A stretch of DNA of 64,000 nt, taken from NCBI RefSeq assembly GCF_000159015.1, contig NZ_DS999543.1, forward strand, positions 124,001 to 188,000, given 5' to 3'. Origin of the DNA: Gleimia coleocanis DSM 15436 (GTDB lineage: Bacteria > Actinomycetota > Actinomycetes > Actinomycetales > Actinomycetaceae). The notes beneath the pieces were generated by a model that searched no databases, had not been told where the DNA came from, and worked only from the letters and a program-made list of their open reading frames with translations. Position 1 is the stretch's first letter; each line of letters starts with the position of its first letter. Made by a program: the position numbers and the translations under genes. Shown here one piece after another: positions 19,301-25,932 of the stretch.

Positions 19301-20591
19301 GAAGGGTAACGTTAAGGTTACTAAGTTCTCTGTAGACGATCAGAATGGCTTAGCTGGTGCTCACTTCGCATTGAAGCAGGGCGATCAGACCATTCACGAA
19401 GGTGTTACCAATGATGAAGGCGTACTGGTCTTTGAAAAGGTAATCTACGGTGACTATGTACTGGTTGAAACTGCAGCTCCAGAAGGATTCGTTCTGGATG
19501 CCCAGCCGGTTAACGTATCCGTACGTGAAGAAGGCGTGGAAGTCAATGCTGGTACCGTTAACAACCGTGCTATCCGCGGTGAAGTAACCCTTACTAAGGT
19601 TGAAGGAAAGACTCAGCAGCCTTTGGCTGGTGTAGAGTTTGAGCTAGTTGATGCTAATGACACGGTTGTAGAAACTAAGGCAACTGATGATGCCGGCAAC
19701 TTAACCTTCCTCAACGTTCGTTTCGGTTCTTACACGGTTCGTGAAAAGGCGCCACTGGAAGGCTACGTAGCTCACGGTGACACCTATCCAGTAACTATCG
19801 ATACTGATAAGCAGGTTGTGGAACTGGGCCAGATTGAAAACCGCAAGATCGCCAGTGACATTATTGTGAAGAAGGTTGATGCAGATACGCAGAAGCCTCT
19901 TGCAGGTGTTGTATTCGGTTTGTTCCCTGCGTCAGATGATTTTGACCAGGCGGTTGAAAGTGAAGCAGTTAAGCTAACTGAATACCCTGACGGTTTCACT
20001 TTGGCTGCTGAACCTACCCACAAGGCAGAAACTGATGCTGAGGGTCTGGTTAAGTTCGAGGGCGTGGAATACGGTAAATGGATTGTAGTTGAACTGCAGC
20101 CAATCACCGGTTACAACCCAAGCCCAGAAACCTTCGGTCGCCTACTGACCGTAGTAAACGATGGTGAAGAAATTAACGTTGCGGAAGCATTTGAGAATAA
20201 GCTGATTCGCGGTGACGTGAAGCTGCTTAAGGTCACTCCAGCTGGTCAGCCTTTGGCGGGCGCTAAGTTCGCTTTGACTGATGAATCAGGCAAGGTTGTA
20301 GCTGAAGAAACCTCTAATAATGCTGGTGAAGTTATCTTCAAGTCAGTTGATTTCGGTAAGTACCAGGTTAAGGAAACTGCTGCTCCTAAGGGCTACATTA
20401 AGTCTAATGAAGTTCTAAATGCAGAAGTTAAGGCTGAAGCTGAAGTAGTTGATTTGGGTAAGGTTGTGAATAAGCCTGTTCCAAAGAAGCCTTTGGCTCA
20501 GACTGGTGTACAAACCGGTATTGTTTACGCAGCTCTGCTGTCCTTCTTCTTGGGTGCAGGTCTGCTTGTGGCTCGGAAGCGTCGCCACTGA
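13398..20591 (+). CDS. Large sortase-anchored surface protein with SpaA/Cna-B-like repeats
   Basis: A 2397-residue cell-wall adhesin. A signal peptide of about 37 residues ends in SSAQA-AYNP. Residues 38-1020 form a long non-repetitive region rich in beta-forming sequence and likely contain the binding head. Residues about 1022-1110 (DGIYFKDLDQNG, VTDSKGYFKMRV) look like an SdrD/Cna-B domain. From about residue 1173 there are 12 diverged repeats of 90-120 residues with the pattern KKVDxDTxxPLAGVVFxL ... GxxxFxxVxYGxYxLxE, typical of SpaA-type domains with Lys-Asn isopeptide bonds. The C-terminus has LAQTG near residue 2365, a hydrophobic helix and RKRRH. LAxTG rather than LPxTG suggests a class E-type sortase. 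No sortase or pilin partner is nearby. Confidence 0.93.
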   Translation: MVKTIFNTRVRAIFVTLALVLGLVTVPTFFGGSSAQAAYNPNDPTQRIDLTLTSLENAKNPEIPAKWDYWSGEPITIVPGINVSGTSVNIPNAVITVKVKKSKYLVKPKFADSANANSSIAREDDDYWYMDYTYNLLKGGVLSEIPFVTNFINGITPNGTAIPVEWTLYDGDKTPIKSVSANLVAKSGMNYKTIKRHWGPASGVNDAYWDNSNNQRAYVSRYIVKDVNAVTKVGELREGGYVEQSYCIGLVYTKPADAPGSAGQYWGETVTITDELPEGTELAQPSIDAGWQYVPGSNNRKATITKKATDLGDVSWQCGTGVRGVLINLNFSNAALKDGAEMKVHTNTASIVIDPDTLNYNAGSDFVKTGFVAIGFVPTGNLSLDKDRITNINTFVEGNLYDGIHKNDLSDDARTGRVFGFNIRVSQSNNGSSPNGKRTGGKTHTIHEIVDKELDPRLYYRRVFLGDIRVHDNTGAPTSEEAKQRIIDGGLHLYGVTAAGVEEKLTTEPLQFGNTNENNFYINDRARKYSKLIFRFDRPVVFDNMNFVITVDVAPTAAEVEKWNQNAYADQNNIQNYKNIAEMKYSTSDSTEVKTAPEGWDWNNYVAIQAINPKIRQDFDWNQTILYENCENKLIAKGEDPTKLTKENCSRVRMYQGQSYPTDQWGPFKGPLKNFKQIYLLPPGINYVGTEASSSDWNRNTGKNVEPQIVPNYNNSGKTAVIYNYGDISRNDQGQMWVVSRVLLDTSLYAEPGPNKIEMFTTWDSKQPIGAADWNVKPDVYDINKNGDRAENVLTSSVNATFTPPQEIVVRKNVSLDGKSWFLNAPAQDLGGDIYYRLEARNAGFRPVGKTSLLDVLPHLADHRVAANEKGEYPARHWTFVDEGGETTEMTHSSYETPLTGPVVATLSVYNGLETDASDRFEHYYSTVPQGDTIDAVRDGAWLTADQVTDWSKIRNIKPVLKEGKSIQPGEAIQVVTKHKIPFTEGTKKLPVGYRAVNSVAGSLDNLNYSEANEVTSEIVHYTVDGIYFKDLDQNGIARKDETRIENRTVTLVDAATGQPATNPDGTPVTAVTDSKGYFKMRVFTRGDYRLQFEKQAEEVFTNVVDGDVKLVNHVGLCGPAAEAGVDPINSANEENCKELNSVANPIGYSSEFTLDPTQLHHTRNAGVQVNKRDIVVKKVDQDGNLLDGIGFTLTWVGPLDGADAPNQVPAPLTATTGAEPNEKGMATFADVPFGKYALSETTVPAGITGLATPKQLVVGPQPYATDTAGDPLPYLEIQNTVIKATVTVKKVDADKAGTSLAGAVFELVSKTDPKVKYESAPTGADGVATFTNVLYGDYTLSEKTAPTNYVRSTQTLDVQVRAHAETYAMGDFANTIFKGTVNLKKVDADTQTPISGVVFTLHKVVDGAKQDAVYATETTNTQGMLTFNNVEFGKYKLVEKTPAVGYLPLGRELDVNITTDGQVVDFVSTPITNTIKKSNVTLVKVDKDEPTKKLAGVTFKLFAKNGGVVAADPTATVKTNEQGVATFENIRYGTYVVRETKTLTGYVLDTTDREVNVTEDGQVVNLGTITNQFINGSVTVKKVDDDTPAKPLAGVVFGLYAKTANGIATDPTVEATTNNDGVATFAKVPFGTYELREKATVAGHNLNTTDKREIVIDQSGEVNDLTTNPFVNTRIRGDVVVNKQDTKGNALAGVVFSLFKKGADGTVEANAAYTATTGAEGTATFTRVLYGNYILKETTPKEGFNPSAEVEGREISVVNEKQEVSAGAPFINKVITGTVKVTKVDNDTPTVLLGGVEFGLFKKNADGSYPTAPAYTALTQADGVATFADVEYGEYQLREITPLINYVGTTATQQVVIRTEAQEVTLDTVRNTLKKGTVSLRKVDSDDTTKPVPGTVFVLKQADTVKYQATSDEQGNVVFNDVVYGDYVASELSAPENYNLNTAWTANVSIRDDKQMVDLGTVENTLKKGNVKVTKFSVDDQNGLAGAHFALKQGDQTIHEGVTNDEGVLVFEKVIYGDYVLVETAAPEGFVLDAQPVNVSVREEGVEVNAGTVNNRAIRGEVTLTKVEGKTQQPLAGVEFELVDANDTVVETKATDDAGNLTFLNVRFGSYTVREKAPLEGYVAHGDTYPVTIDTDKQVVELGQIENRKIASDIIVKKVDADTQKPLAGVVFGLFPASDDFDQAVESEAVKLTEYPDGFTLAAEPTHKAETDAEGLVKFEGVEYGKWIVVELQPITGYNPSPETFGRLLTVVNDGEEINVAEAFENKLIRGDVKLLKVTPAGQPLAGAKFALTDESGKVVAEETSNNAGEVIFKSVDFGKYQVKETAAPKGYIKSNEVLNAEVKAEAEVVDLGKVVNKPVPKKPLAQTGVQTGIVYAALLSFFLGAGLLVARKRRH
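16911..20475 (+). repeat. Tandem region coding for 12 SpaA-like domains
   Basis: Successive units start near 16916, 17250, 17535, 17833, 18127, 18430, 18730, 19027, 19306, 19579, 19855 and 20212. The spacing is mostly 270-360 bases. The copies are similar in protein but diverged in DNA, so recent duplication by slippage is not evident. Confidence 0.75.
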
Positions 20592-20612
20592 TAGGGTTTA
20601 ACTCCCGTTAGA

Positions 20613-20662
20613 GTCGCCTCGCTATTTCCCCGTTAAGTCAGGGAAAAGCGGGGCGATTTTTA
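20613..20662 (+). terminator. Terminator after the adhesin gene
   Basis: A stem pairs TCGCC..CGC..TTTCCC with GGGAAAAGCGGGGCGA, followed by TTTTTA. Confidence 0.75.
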
Positions 20663-20666
20663 TTTA

Positions 20667-20676
20667 CCGAGGGCGG
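20667..20676 (+). repeat. CCGAGGGCGG motif copy (intergenic)
   Basis: Exact plus-strand copy between the adhesin terminator and the convergent phosphohexomutase terminator. It is not part of either stem. Confidence 0.6.
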
Positions 20677-20749
20677 TGGCAGAAACAGCTTTACAACCGA
20701 GTGAAGCAAATATAGTATTAGAGTCCTTGTTAGGCGAAAGATAAACTAA

Positions 20750-20781
20750 AAGTGCCGTGGAGGAGAGCCTCCACGGCACTT
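20750..20781 (-). terminator. Terminator of the phosphohexomutase gene
   Basis: A perfect 14-bp stem (AAGTGCCGTGGAGG with its complement) and an AGAG loop. Read on the minus strand it is followed by a T-rich tail (TTTTAGTTTA). Confidence 0.85.
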
Positions 20782-20806
20782 AACAGTAATAGCTTAGATT
20801 GTGGGC

Positions 20807-22492
20807 TTAGATACCTAGTGCTGCCCGCATATCTAGCTTCATCTGTTCTAAACGCTTAGTCGCTTCTTCACGGATGCCGCACATGCAAGCGCCCTCGGGA
20901 ACTTCTACGATGGTTTCTAAGTAGCACTTTAGCTTTGGTTCGGTGCCGGATGGGCGAGCCACCACACGATCTCCACGTTCAGTGCGGAAGATTAAACCAT
21001 CAGTGGGAGGAAGCTCAGCTGAACCTTCAGACAGATCAACTACGGAAGCTAATGGAGAGCCCGCCAGCTCAGTCAACTCACCCTTACGCAGATTAGCCAT
21101 GCCCTGCTGAATAAGGGAAAGGTCAGAAACGCGAATAGAAAGTGGAGCAGTCGCATACAAACCATGGCGGCGAGCTAAGTCATCTAACGCATCCTGTAGG
21201 TTAGAGCCATCGGCCTTACGATCAGCAGCCATAGTAGCAAGCTGAAGGCAGGCAGAAATACCGTCCTTGTCGCGCACGAAACCAGGATCAACACAATAAC
21301 CAAGGGCTTCCTCGTAGCCAAATACTAAGCCGTCTACACGGGAAATCCACTTGAACCCAGTCAGCGTTGCCTTATAAGAAACACCGTGATGCTTAGCAAT
21401 CTGCTCAAGCAACTGAGAGGAAACAATAGAGTTTGCCAGCAACGCAGCGGAATCACCCGCATACTTAGAAGCAGCCTGTTCTCCCAGCAAAGAACCAACT
21501 TCGTCACCAGAAAGCTGACGCCAGCCGTTAGCAGACTTCGGATCACGAATCGCAGCAGAACAACGGTCAGCATCAGGATCATTTGCCAAAATAATATCGG
21601 CATCAACTTTTTGCGCCAACGCAAACGATAAATCTAAAGCACCTGGTTCTTCCGGGTTCGGGAAAGTAACGGTGGGGAAATCAGGATTTGGATCATGCTG
21701 CTCAGCAACCAAATGAACATCATTGAAACCAGCGCGGTTAAGAGCTGCCAGACAGGTTTCACCACCGACACCATGCATGGAAGTCAACACGATGCGCAGG
21801 TTTTTTTCACCTGCTGGTATGAGGGAAGTAACCCGGCTTAAGTAAGCCTCAACTATTTCATCGGAAAGAGTTTCCCAGCCAGATTCAGCCATCTCCACGG
21901 AAGCTACAGAAGGAACAGCCTTAATAGCGGTGAAAATATCCTTATCAGCAGGAGGCACAATCTGCGCGCCCTGACCAGAGTCAGTTACAGCGCGGCCACC
22001 TAAATAAACTTTGTAACCATTATCCTGTGGAGGATTATGCGAAGCAGTAACAACTACCGCAGCATCAGCGTTAAGGTGGCGCAAAGCAAAAGCAGTAACG
22101 GGGGTAGGCAGCGCGCGGTCAAAAAGGGAAGCGCGACCACCAGCGGCCACAGCAATAGCAGCAGTGTCTTGCGCAAACTGCTTAGAACCATAACGTGCAT
22201 CATGGCCCACTACCAGGTGAAAGTCAGGACCAACCGTTTCCTTCAAGTAAGCAACTAAGCCAGCGGCAGCGCGGATAACTACTGCACGGTTCATACGGTT
22301 CGGGCCACCGCCCAACTGACCGCGCAAACCCGCAGTGCCGAAAGTAAGCGTACCGTTAAAACGGTCAGCTAAATCAGCAGAAGCCACTTCATCGCCTACC
22401 TGAGCAGCAGTAACCAAATCGCGAATTTCCGCTTGAGTAGCGGTATCAGGATCATCCGCGATCCAAGCTTCAATCTCATCAAAGTTCAACAT
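20807..22492 (-). CDS. Phosphoglucomutase/phosphomannomutase family protein
   Basis: Interconverts sugar 1- and 6-phosphates. The 561-residue protein belongs to the long PgcA/PmmB-type group. Residues near 50 read FGTAGLRGQLGGGPNRMN. The active-site serine loop is VVTASHNPPQDNGYKVY near residue 155, the metal loop NDPDADR near residue 300, and the phosphate-binding loop RPSGTEPKLKCYLE near the end. AGGAGTTTAA precedes the ATG on the minus strand. The gene lies downstream of a purine nucleoside phosphorylase. In related actinobacteria the pair belongs to the cdd-deoA nucleoside locus, here interrupted by the adhesin. A phosphopentomutase-like role is possible. Confidence 0.92.
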   Translation of the reverse strand: MLNFDEIEAWIADDPDTATQAEIRDLVTAAQVGDEVASADLADRFNGTLTFGTAGLRGQLGGGPNRMNRAVVIRAAAGLVAYLKETVGPDFHLVVGHDARYGSKQFAQDTAAIAVAAGGRASLFDRALPTPVTAFALRHLNADAAVVVTASHNPPQDNGYKVYLGGRAVTDSGQGAQIVPPADKDIFTAIKAVPSVASVEMAESGWETLSDEIVEAYLSRVTSLIPAGEKNLRIVLTSMHGVGGETCLAALNRAGFNDVHLVAEQHDPNPDFPTVTFPNPEEPGALDLSFALAQKVDADIILANDPDADRCSAAIRDPKSANGWRQLSGDEVGSLLGEQAASKYAGDSAALLANSIVSSQLLEQIAKHHGVSYKATLTGFKWISRVDGLVFGYEEALGYCVDPGFVRDKDGISACLQLATMAADRKADGSNLQDALDDLARRHGLYATAPLSIRVSDLSLIQQGMANLRKGELTELAGSPLASVVDLSEGSAELPPTDGLIFRTERGDRVVARPSGTEPKLKCYLETIVEVPEGACMCGIREEATKRLEQMKLDMRAALGI

Positions 22493-22514
22493 TTAAACTC
22501 CTAAATACAGTTAC

Positions 22515-22549
22515 GAAAAATGCGGGACCTACAATAGTAAGTCCCGCAC
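22515..22549 (-). terminator. Terminator between the phosphorylase and phosphohexomutase genes
   Basis: TGCGGGAC at 22521-22528 pairs with GTCCCGCA at 22541-22548. The minus-strand reading ends in TTTTTCG. It lies just after the stop of the minus-strand phosphorylase gene. Confidence 0.8.
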
Positions 22550-22554
22550 AAAAA

Positions 22555-23370
22555 TCACAGCTTAGCGATAATTTCAGCTAAAAGTGCAGAAATACGAGGG
22601 CCCGCTGCCTGGCCAGCTTCAATAACTTCCTCATGAGACAGAGGAGTTTCAGAAATGCCAGCAGCCAGGTTAGTCATTAAAGAAATGCCTAAGATTTCCA
22701 TACCCGCTTCACGAGCTGCAATAGCTTCTAAAGTGGTGGACATCCCCACCAAATCAGCGCCCAGAATCTTCGCCATCTTCACTTCCGCAGGAGTTTCATA
22801 GTGAGGCCCGCGGAACTGAGCGTAAACGCCTTCTGGCAGAGTCGGATCAACACTGCGAGCCAAGTCACGCAAACGGGAAGAATACAGGTCAGTGAGGTCA
22901 ATAAATGTAGCGCCCTCAAGCGGAGAAGCAGCCGTAAGATTAATATGGTCGCTAATTAAAACAGGTTGACCTGGTGCCCACGCTGGATTTAAACCACCAC
23001 AACCGTTAGTGAGAACCACGGTATTAACACCGCAGGCGGCGGCGGTGCGCATACCGTGAGCTACTGCGCGCACCCCCTTACCCTCATAAAAGTGCGTACG
23101 GGAACCTAAAACCAAAGCTACCTTACTGGAAGGAAGCTTAATAGAACGTAAAGTAGCCCCATGACCAGCTACCGCTGGAGCATGAAAACCAGGAATTTCG
23201 GCTGCTGGAATCTCAGAAACTACCTCGCCAATCAGCTCAGCAGCTCCACCCCAACCAGAGCCAAGCACCAGCGCAATATCATGCTTCTCAACGCCTGAAC
23301 GCTCGCGGATAACCGTTGCTGCCTGGGAGGCTAGTTCAAAAGGGTTAATATCGTTTGATTCAATATTCAT
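22555..23370 (-). CDS. punA: Purine nucleoside phosphorylase
   Basis: Cleaves inosine, guanosine and their deoxy forms with phosphate. The 271-residue protein is of the trimeric PNP class: phosphate loop LVLGSGWGG near residue 34, LGSRTHFYEGKG near residue 88, LTNGCGGLNP near residue 120, FRGPHYETPAE near residue 185 and DLVGMSTTLEAIAA near residue 208. The Met-Ser-Thr and Glu contacts of the family are present. With cdd, deoA and deoC it completes nucleoside breakdown. Confidence 0.94.
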   Translation of the reverse strand: MNIESNDINPFELASQAATVIRERSGVEKHDIALVLGSGWGGAAELIGEVVSEIPAAEIPGFHAPAVAGHGATLRSIKLPSSKVALVLGSRTHFYEGKGVRAVAHGMRTAAACGVNTVVLTNGCGGLNPAWAPGQPVLISDHINLTAASPLEGATFIDLTDLYSSRLRDLARSVDPTLPEGVYAQFRGPHYETPAEVKMAKILGADLVGMSTTLEAIAAREAGMEILGISLMTNLAAGISETPLSHEEVIEAGQAAGPRISALLAEIIAKL

Positions 23371-23409
23371 AGCTATATATTCTACTCGGTTTCTAACTAG
23401 CTCACGTAG

Positions 23410-24042
23410 TTATCGGCGAACTGCTACCAGCAGGCCGTCACCAACAGGCAAAATAGTGGTCATAAAATCTTCAGAGTCAGCTAAATCCTTGCCGAGCTGG
23501 CGTATTGCTACTGTCTCTGGTTCACGACGAGCCGGATCAGCTACAGTATCATTCCACAGGGCATGAGCGACTACCAAAACCCCACCGCGGCGCAACATTC
23601 GAGTAGCTTCTGCAATATAAGCGTGATTTTGCTGGGGGTCGGCATCTAAAAATACTAAATCGTAGGCGCGAGCTGCCATACGCGGCAAAATATCTAGTGC
23701 CTGACCAGTGATTAAACGAGTCCGTGGAGGGCGCATACCCGCAGCCGCGAATGCGGTACGTGCAATCTTATGGTGTTCTGGCTCAATGTCAATGGTGGTC
23801 AATACTGCGTCGGCACTCATTCCGGATAGTAGCCACAACCCTGAAACCCCAGTGCCGGTGCCAATCTCTGCAACTGCTTTAGCACCACAACTTGCAACGA
23901 TCATACGCAGGGCTGCGCCGACACCGGAAGTAATAGTATTAATACCGAAGTCGCGAGCATGCTGGCGAGCAGTTTCTAAAACTTCACCTTCGGGTATGAA
24001 GTCTTCACAGTAGGACCAACTGAGGGTTTTTTCGTTGCTCAT
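23410..24042 (-). CDS. SAM-dependent O-methyltransferase
   Basis: Class I methyltransferase of the catechol/caffeoyl-CoA O-methyltransferase type, 210 residues. The SAM loop is AEIGTGTGVSGLWLL, the acidic SAM-ribose position is in TIDIEPEHHKIAR, and the metal-binding DLVFLDAD is followed by LRRGGVLVVAHALWNDTV. The frame is open to 24099, but ATG 24042 is preferred because homologues begin near MSNEKTLSW. Mycobacteria carry a relative close to tatB, and here too it is divergent from a TatB-like gene. The substrate is unknown. Confidence 0.88.
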   Translation of the reverse strand: MSNEKTLSWSYCEDFIPEGEVLETARQHARDFGINTITSGVGAALRMIVASCGAKAVAEIGTGTGVSGLWLLSGMSADAVLTTIDIEPEHHKIARTAFAAAGMRPPRTRLITGQALDILPRMAARAYDLVFLDADPQQNHAYIAEATRMLRRGGVLVVAHALWNDTVADPARREPETVAIRQLGKDLADSEDFMTTILPVGDGLLVAVRR

Positions 24043-24105
24043 TTCCGCTACTTTCTTAGTAAAATCAGGCTTTAATAAATATATTAACGGTTCTTGCATT
24101 TAAAT

Positions 24106-24121
24106 GTGTCAGCGCTGACAC
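24106..24121 (+). promoter_or_regulatory. Perfect palindrome GTGTCAGCGCTGACAC, LacI-type operator-like
   Basis: A perfect 16-bp palindrome between the divergent methyltransferase and tatB genes. The centre ANCGNT with flanking TGT/ACA fits LacI-family operators. It sits just upstream of a TACAAT -10 element, so a bound repressor would block the tatB promoter. The regulator is unknown and not in the window. Confidence 0.5.
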
Positions 24122-24122
24122 G

Positions 24123-24135
24123 TACAATGAAAGTA
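24123..24135 (+). promoter_or_regulatory. -10 element of a probable leaderless tatB transcript
   Basis: TACAAT at 24123-24128 lies 6 bases before ATG 24135, so transcription would start at the ATG itself. No Shine-Dalgarno site is present, which agrees. Confidence 0.45.
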
Positions 24136-24761
24136 TGTCGTTTCCAATCTCTGGTCCTGAGTTTTTAGTCTTGCTTCTGGTGCTGACCGTCATTATCGGC
24201 CCGTCGCGTATACCAGAAGTAGCGAAGTCTATTTCTAAATGGCTTCGTGCTGCACGTTTGCAATTAGCTAAACTTCGTACGGAACTTGATTCAACAGGTG
24301 ATTTAGGGTTAAACGACATTGATTTTTCCGCCCTCGATCCGCGTCAGTATGATCCACGCCGTTTAGTTAAGCAAGCTGTTCAAGAAGAAATGGATGAATG
24401 GAAAGCCCTACTGTCTCCACTCGGAAATAAAGAAAAACCGCATTCAGATTCTGAAAAAACAAGTGCTGCAGAGGTTAAAGACTCTATTATTGAAGTAGCT
24501 GAAGAAGTTGCCCACAAGGCAGTGGAAGAAGCTTCTGCACAAGCAGTTGCTCAAGCATTAGAAGCGGCAGGGATTAATCAACTGGTGCAATCTCAAAAAT
24601 CCAGCGTCGGTTTTTCTCATAGCGGACATACAAAGAAACTTAAAATGCCAAGATACGGAGGTTTCTACAGGATTCAACCGGTTATGAAACCAGCTGCAGG
24701 GCCATCTCGAAGGGCTATCTCAAAACGACTTAAACAAAATAAGCAAAGGAATAGGAGTTAA
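24135..24761 (+). CDS. tatB: TatB-like twin-arginine translocase subunit
   Basis: Sec-independent (Tat) export component that helps bind twin-arginine signal peptides. The 208-residue product begins with one membrane helix (residues 6-22, EFLVLLLVLTVIIG). The hinge GPSRIPE is a variant of the usual GPERLPE. An amphipathic helix (VAKSISKWLRAARLQLAKLRTEL) follows, and then a long charged, probably disordered tail. tatA and tatC are elsewhere. The stop is close to the next gene, so the two following YbjN-like genes are probably co-transcribed. Confidence 0.85.
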   Translation: MSFPISGPEFLVLLLVLTVIIGPSRIPEVAKSISKWLRAARLQLAKLRTELDSTGDLGLNDIDFSALDPRQYDPRRLVKQAVQEEMDEWKALLSPLGNKEKPHSDSEKTSAAEVKDSIIEVAEEVAHKAVEEASAQAVAQALEAAGINQLVQSQKSSVGFSHSGHTKKLKMPRYGGFYRIQPVMKPAAGPSRRAISKRLKQNKQRNRS

Positions 24762-24763
24762 TA

Positions 24764-25195
24764 GTGGCTAAGGACAAGGACTTAGTTTACCCACTGTCCA
24801 AAGAGCGCTTGCAAGCACTTTTTGAGGCTGAGGGATACAAATACTACGTTGATAGCGATGGAGACTTAGGTGGTTTCTGGGATTTCAACACGTTTCATTT
24901 CGTATTAGCGGGTGAAAACCAGGAACTATTGCATATTTTGTGCCGTTCTCGTCGCGTACTCACCATGAAATACTTAGACGTCGTACGTGCAAAAATAAAG
25001 GAATTTAACGCAGAAAAGATTTTCCCAACCTGTTTCTACCGAATTTCTGATGAAGGCTTGTTGACTGTACACACACAGCTCACCTACGACTGGGAGCACG
25101 GCGTAAGTGACAGTCAGTTGGAAATGCAATTGCAGTGTGCAGTAACCACCAGCCGTCAGTTCTTTGAAGAACTTGAAGCTGCTCTTGATGCGTAA
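24764..25195 (+). CDS. YbjN-like protein (1)
   Basis: A 143-residue cytoplasmic protein resembling the YbjN domain (a fold related to type III secretion chaperones; function not defined). Family-like segments are EAEGYKYYVDSDGDLGGFW and a C-terminal HGVSDSQLEMQLQCAVTTSRQFFEEL. The start is GTG 24764 with TAGGAGT upstream, two bases after the tatB stop. A second gene with the same domain follows 11 bases later. Confidence 0.7.
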   Translation: MAKDKDLVYPLSKERLQALFEAEGYKYYVDSDGDLGGFWDFNTFHFVLAGENQELLHILCRSRRVLTMKYLDVVRAKIKEFNAEKIFPTCFYRISDEGLLTVHTQLTYDWEHGVSDSQLEMQLQCAVTTSRQFFEELEAALDA

Positions 25196-25206
25196 GGATA
25201 GATAAA

Positions 25207-25779
25207 ATGGGTATGTTTTCAAAATTATTCGGTGCTGATGACGAAGGAGCACAGCAGATTCCAAATCTGCCGGAAGAAGCAGTTGAAGAACCTCGATTCC
25301 AGCCAGCAATACCTACAGGGGAACTAGCACCTCTGACGCTGGAACGCGTAACTCAACACTTTGATGAAGAAGGCTATAACTACGGTATTATCGACGCTGA
25401 TCCAGCAGAAGGCTCTCGTGCGAAAATTGAATCCGGATGGGATGGTATCCCGTTCCTCTTTAACTTCAACGGACAGGAAGGCGAAATCCTCACCGTATTT
25501 GCGCAGAGCTCAGTAGACATTCCACTAGACGCAGAAGATCAGCTAGACGCATTCATTGAAAACTGGCATCGCGAACACTATTTCCCGAAAGTTTACACTC
25601 GCCGTGCCTCCGCTGACACTGCATTACGCGTATGCTGTGAACATTCCATCGACTTAGAACACGGTGTGACGGATAAACAACTAGCGCTACAACTCCACTG
25701 TGCAATCGCGACATCATTAGACGCGATTCGCACGGGATACGCAGAACTCGGCATTTCTTTAGAAGAAGAGGAAGCGTAA
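25207..25779 (+). CDS. YbjN-like protein (2)
   Basis: A 190-residue relative of the preceding gene. It has an extra acidic N-terminal part of about 45 residues (LFGADDEGAQQIPNLPEE) and then the same domain: HFDEEGYNYGIID, CCEHSIDLEHGVTDKQLALQLHCAIATSLDAI. AAGGATAGATAAA precedes the ATG. The tandem pair suggests duplication and possible heterodimers. No function is assigned. Confidence 0.7.
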   Translation: MGMFSKLFGADDEGAQQIPNLPEEAVEEPRFQPAIPTGELAPLTLERVTQHFDEEGYNYGIIDADPAEGSRAKIESGWDGIPFLFNFNGQEGEILTVFAQSSVDIPLDAEDQLDAFIENWHREHYFPKVYTRRASADTALRVCCEHSIDLEHGVTDKQLALQLHCAIATSLDAIRTGYAELGISLEEEEA

Positions 25780-25796
25780 AACACTTTGTAGCAAAT

Positions 25797-25834
25797 GAGG
25801 GTGTGGGCATTAAGCCTACACCCTCAACTATTTT
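25797..25834 (+). terminator. Terminator after the YbjN-like genes
   Basis: GAGGGTGT.GGC pairs with GCC.ACACCCTC (one mismatch) around ATTAA. The tail is AACTATTTTC. Confidence 0.7.
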
Positions 25835-25837
25835 CTC

Positions 25838-25846
25838 TGTGGATAA
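25838..25846 (+). promoter_or_regulatory. DnaA-box match TGTGGATAA
   Basis: Perfect match to the reverse of the consensus DnaA box (TTATCCACA), 7 bases before a long palindrome. A single 9-mer can occur by chance. Confidence 0.35.
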
Positions 25847-25853
25847 CTTTTAC

Positions 25854-25904
25854 GCGCGAACTTCAGTTCCCGCGTTTTTCCTGCGGGGGAACTGAAGTTC
25901 GCGC
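25854..25904 (+). repeat. Perfect inverted repeat with 18-base arms
   Basis: GCGCGAACTTCAGTTCCC (25854-25871) is exactly repeated in reverse complement at 25887-25904. Each arm itself holds GAAC-N4-GTTC, the core of an actinobacterial SOS box. It lies between convergent genes, so promoter control is unlikely. It is related in design to the palindromes at 31861 and 33042. Confidence 0.7.
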
Positions 25905-25932
25905 GCAACCATAAGGGTGAGCCTAAAAATAA

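Noticed and set aside
16911-20475. Recent tandem duplication or a CRISPR-like array
   Set aside because: Units are protein-level SpaA repeats with diverged DNA and no constant short repeat with spacers.
25854-25904. SOS (LexA) box controlling a neighbouring gene
   Set aside because: The GAAC-N4-GTTC cores match, but both neighbours end here (convergent), so promoter control is not supported. The structure is reported as a repeat.
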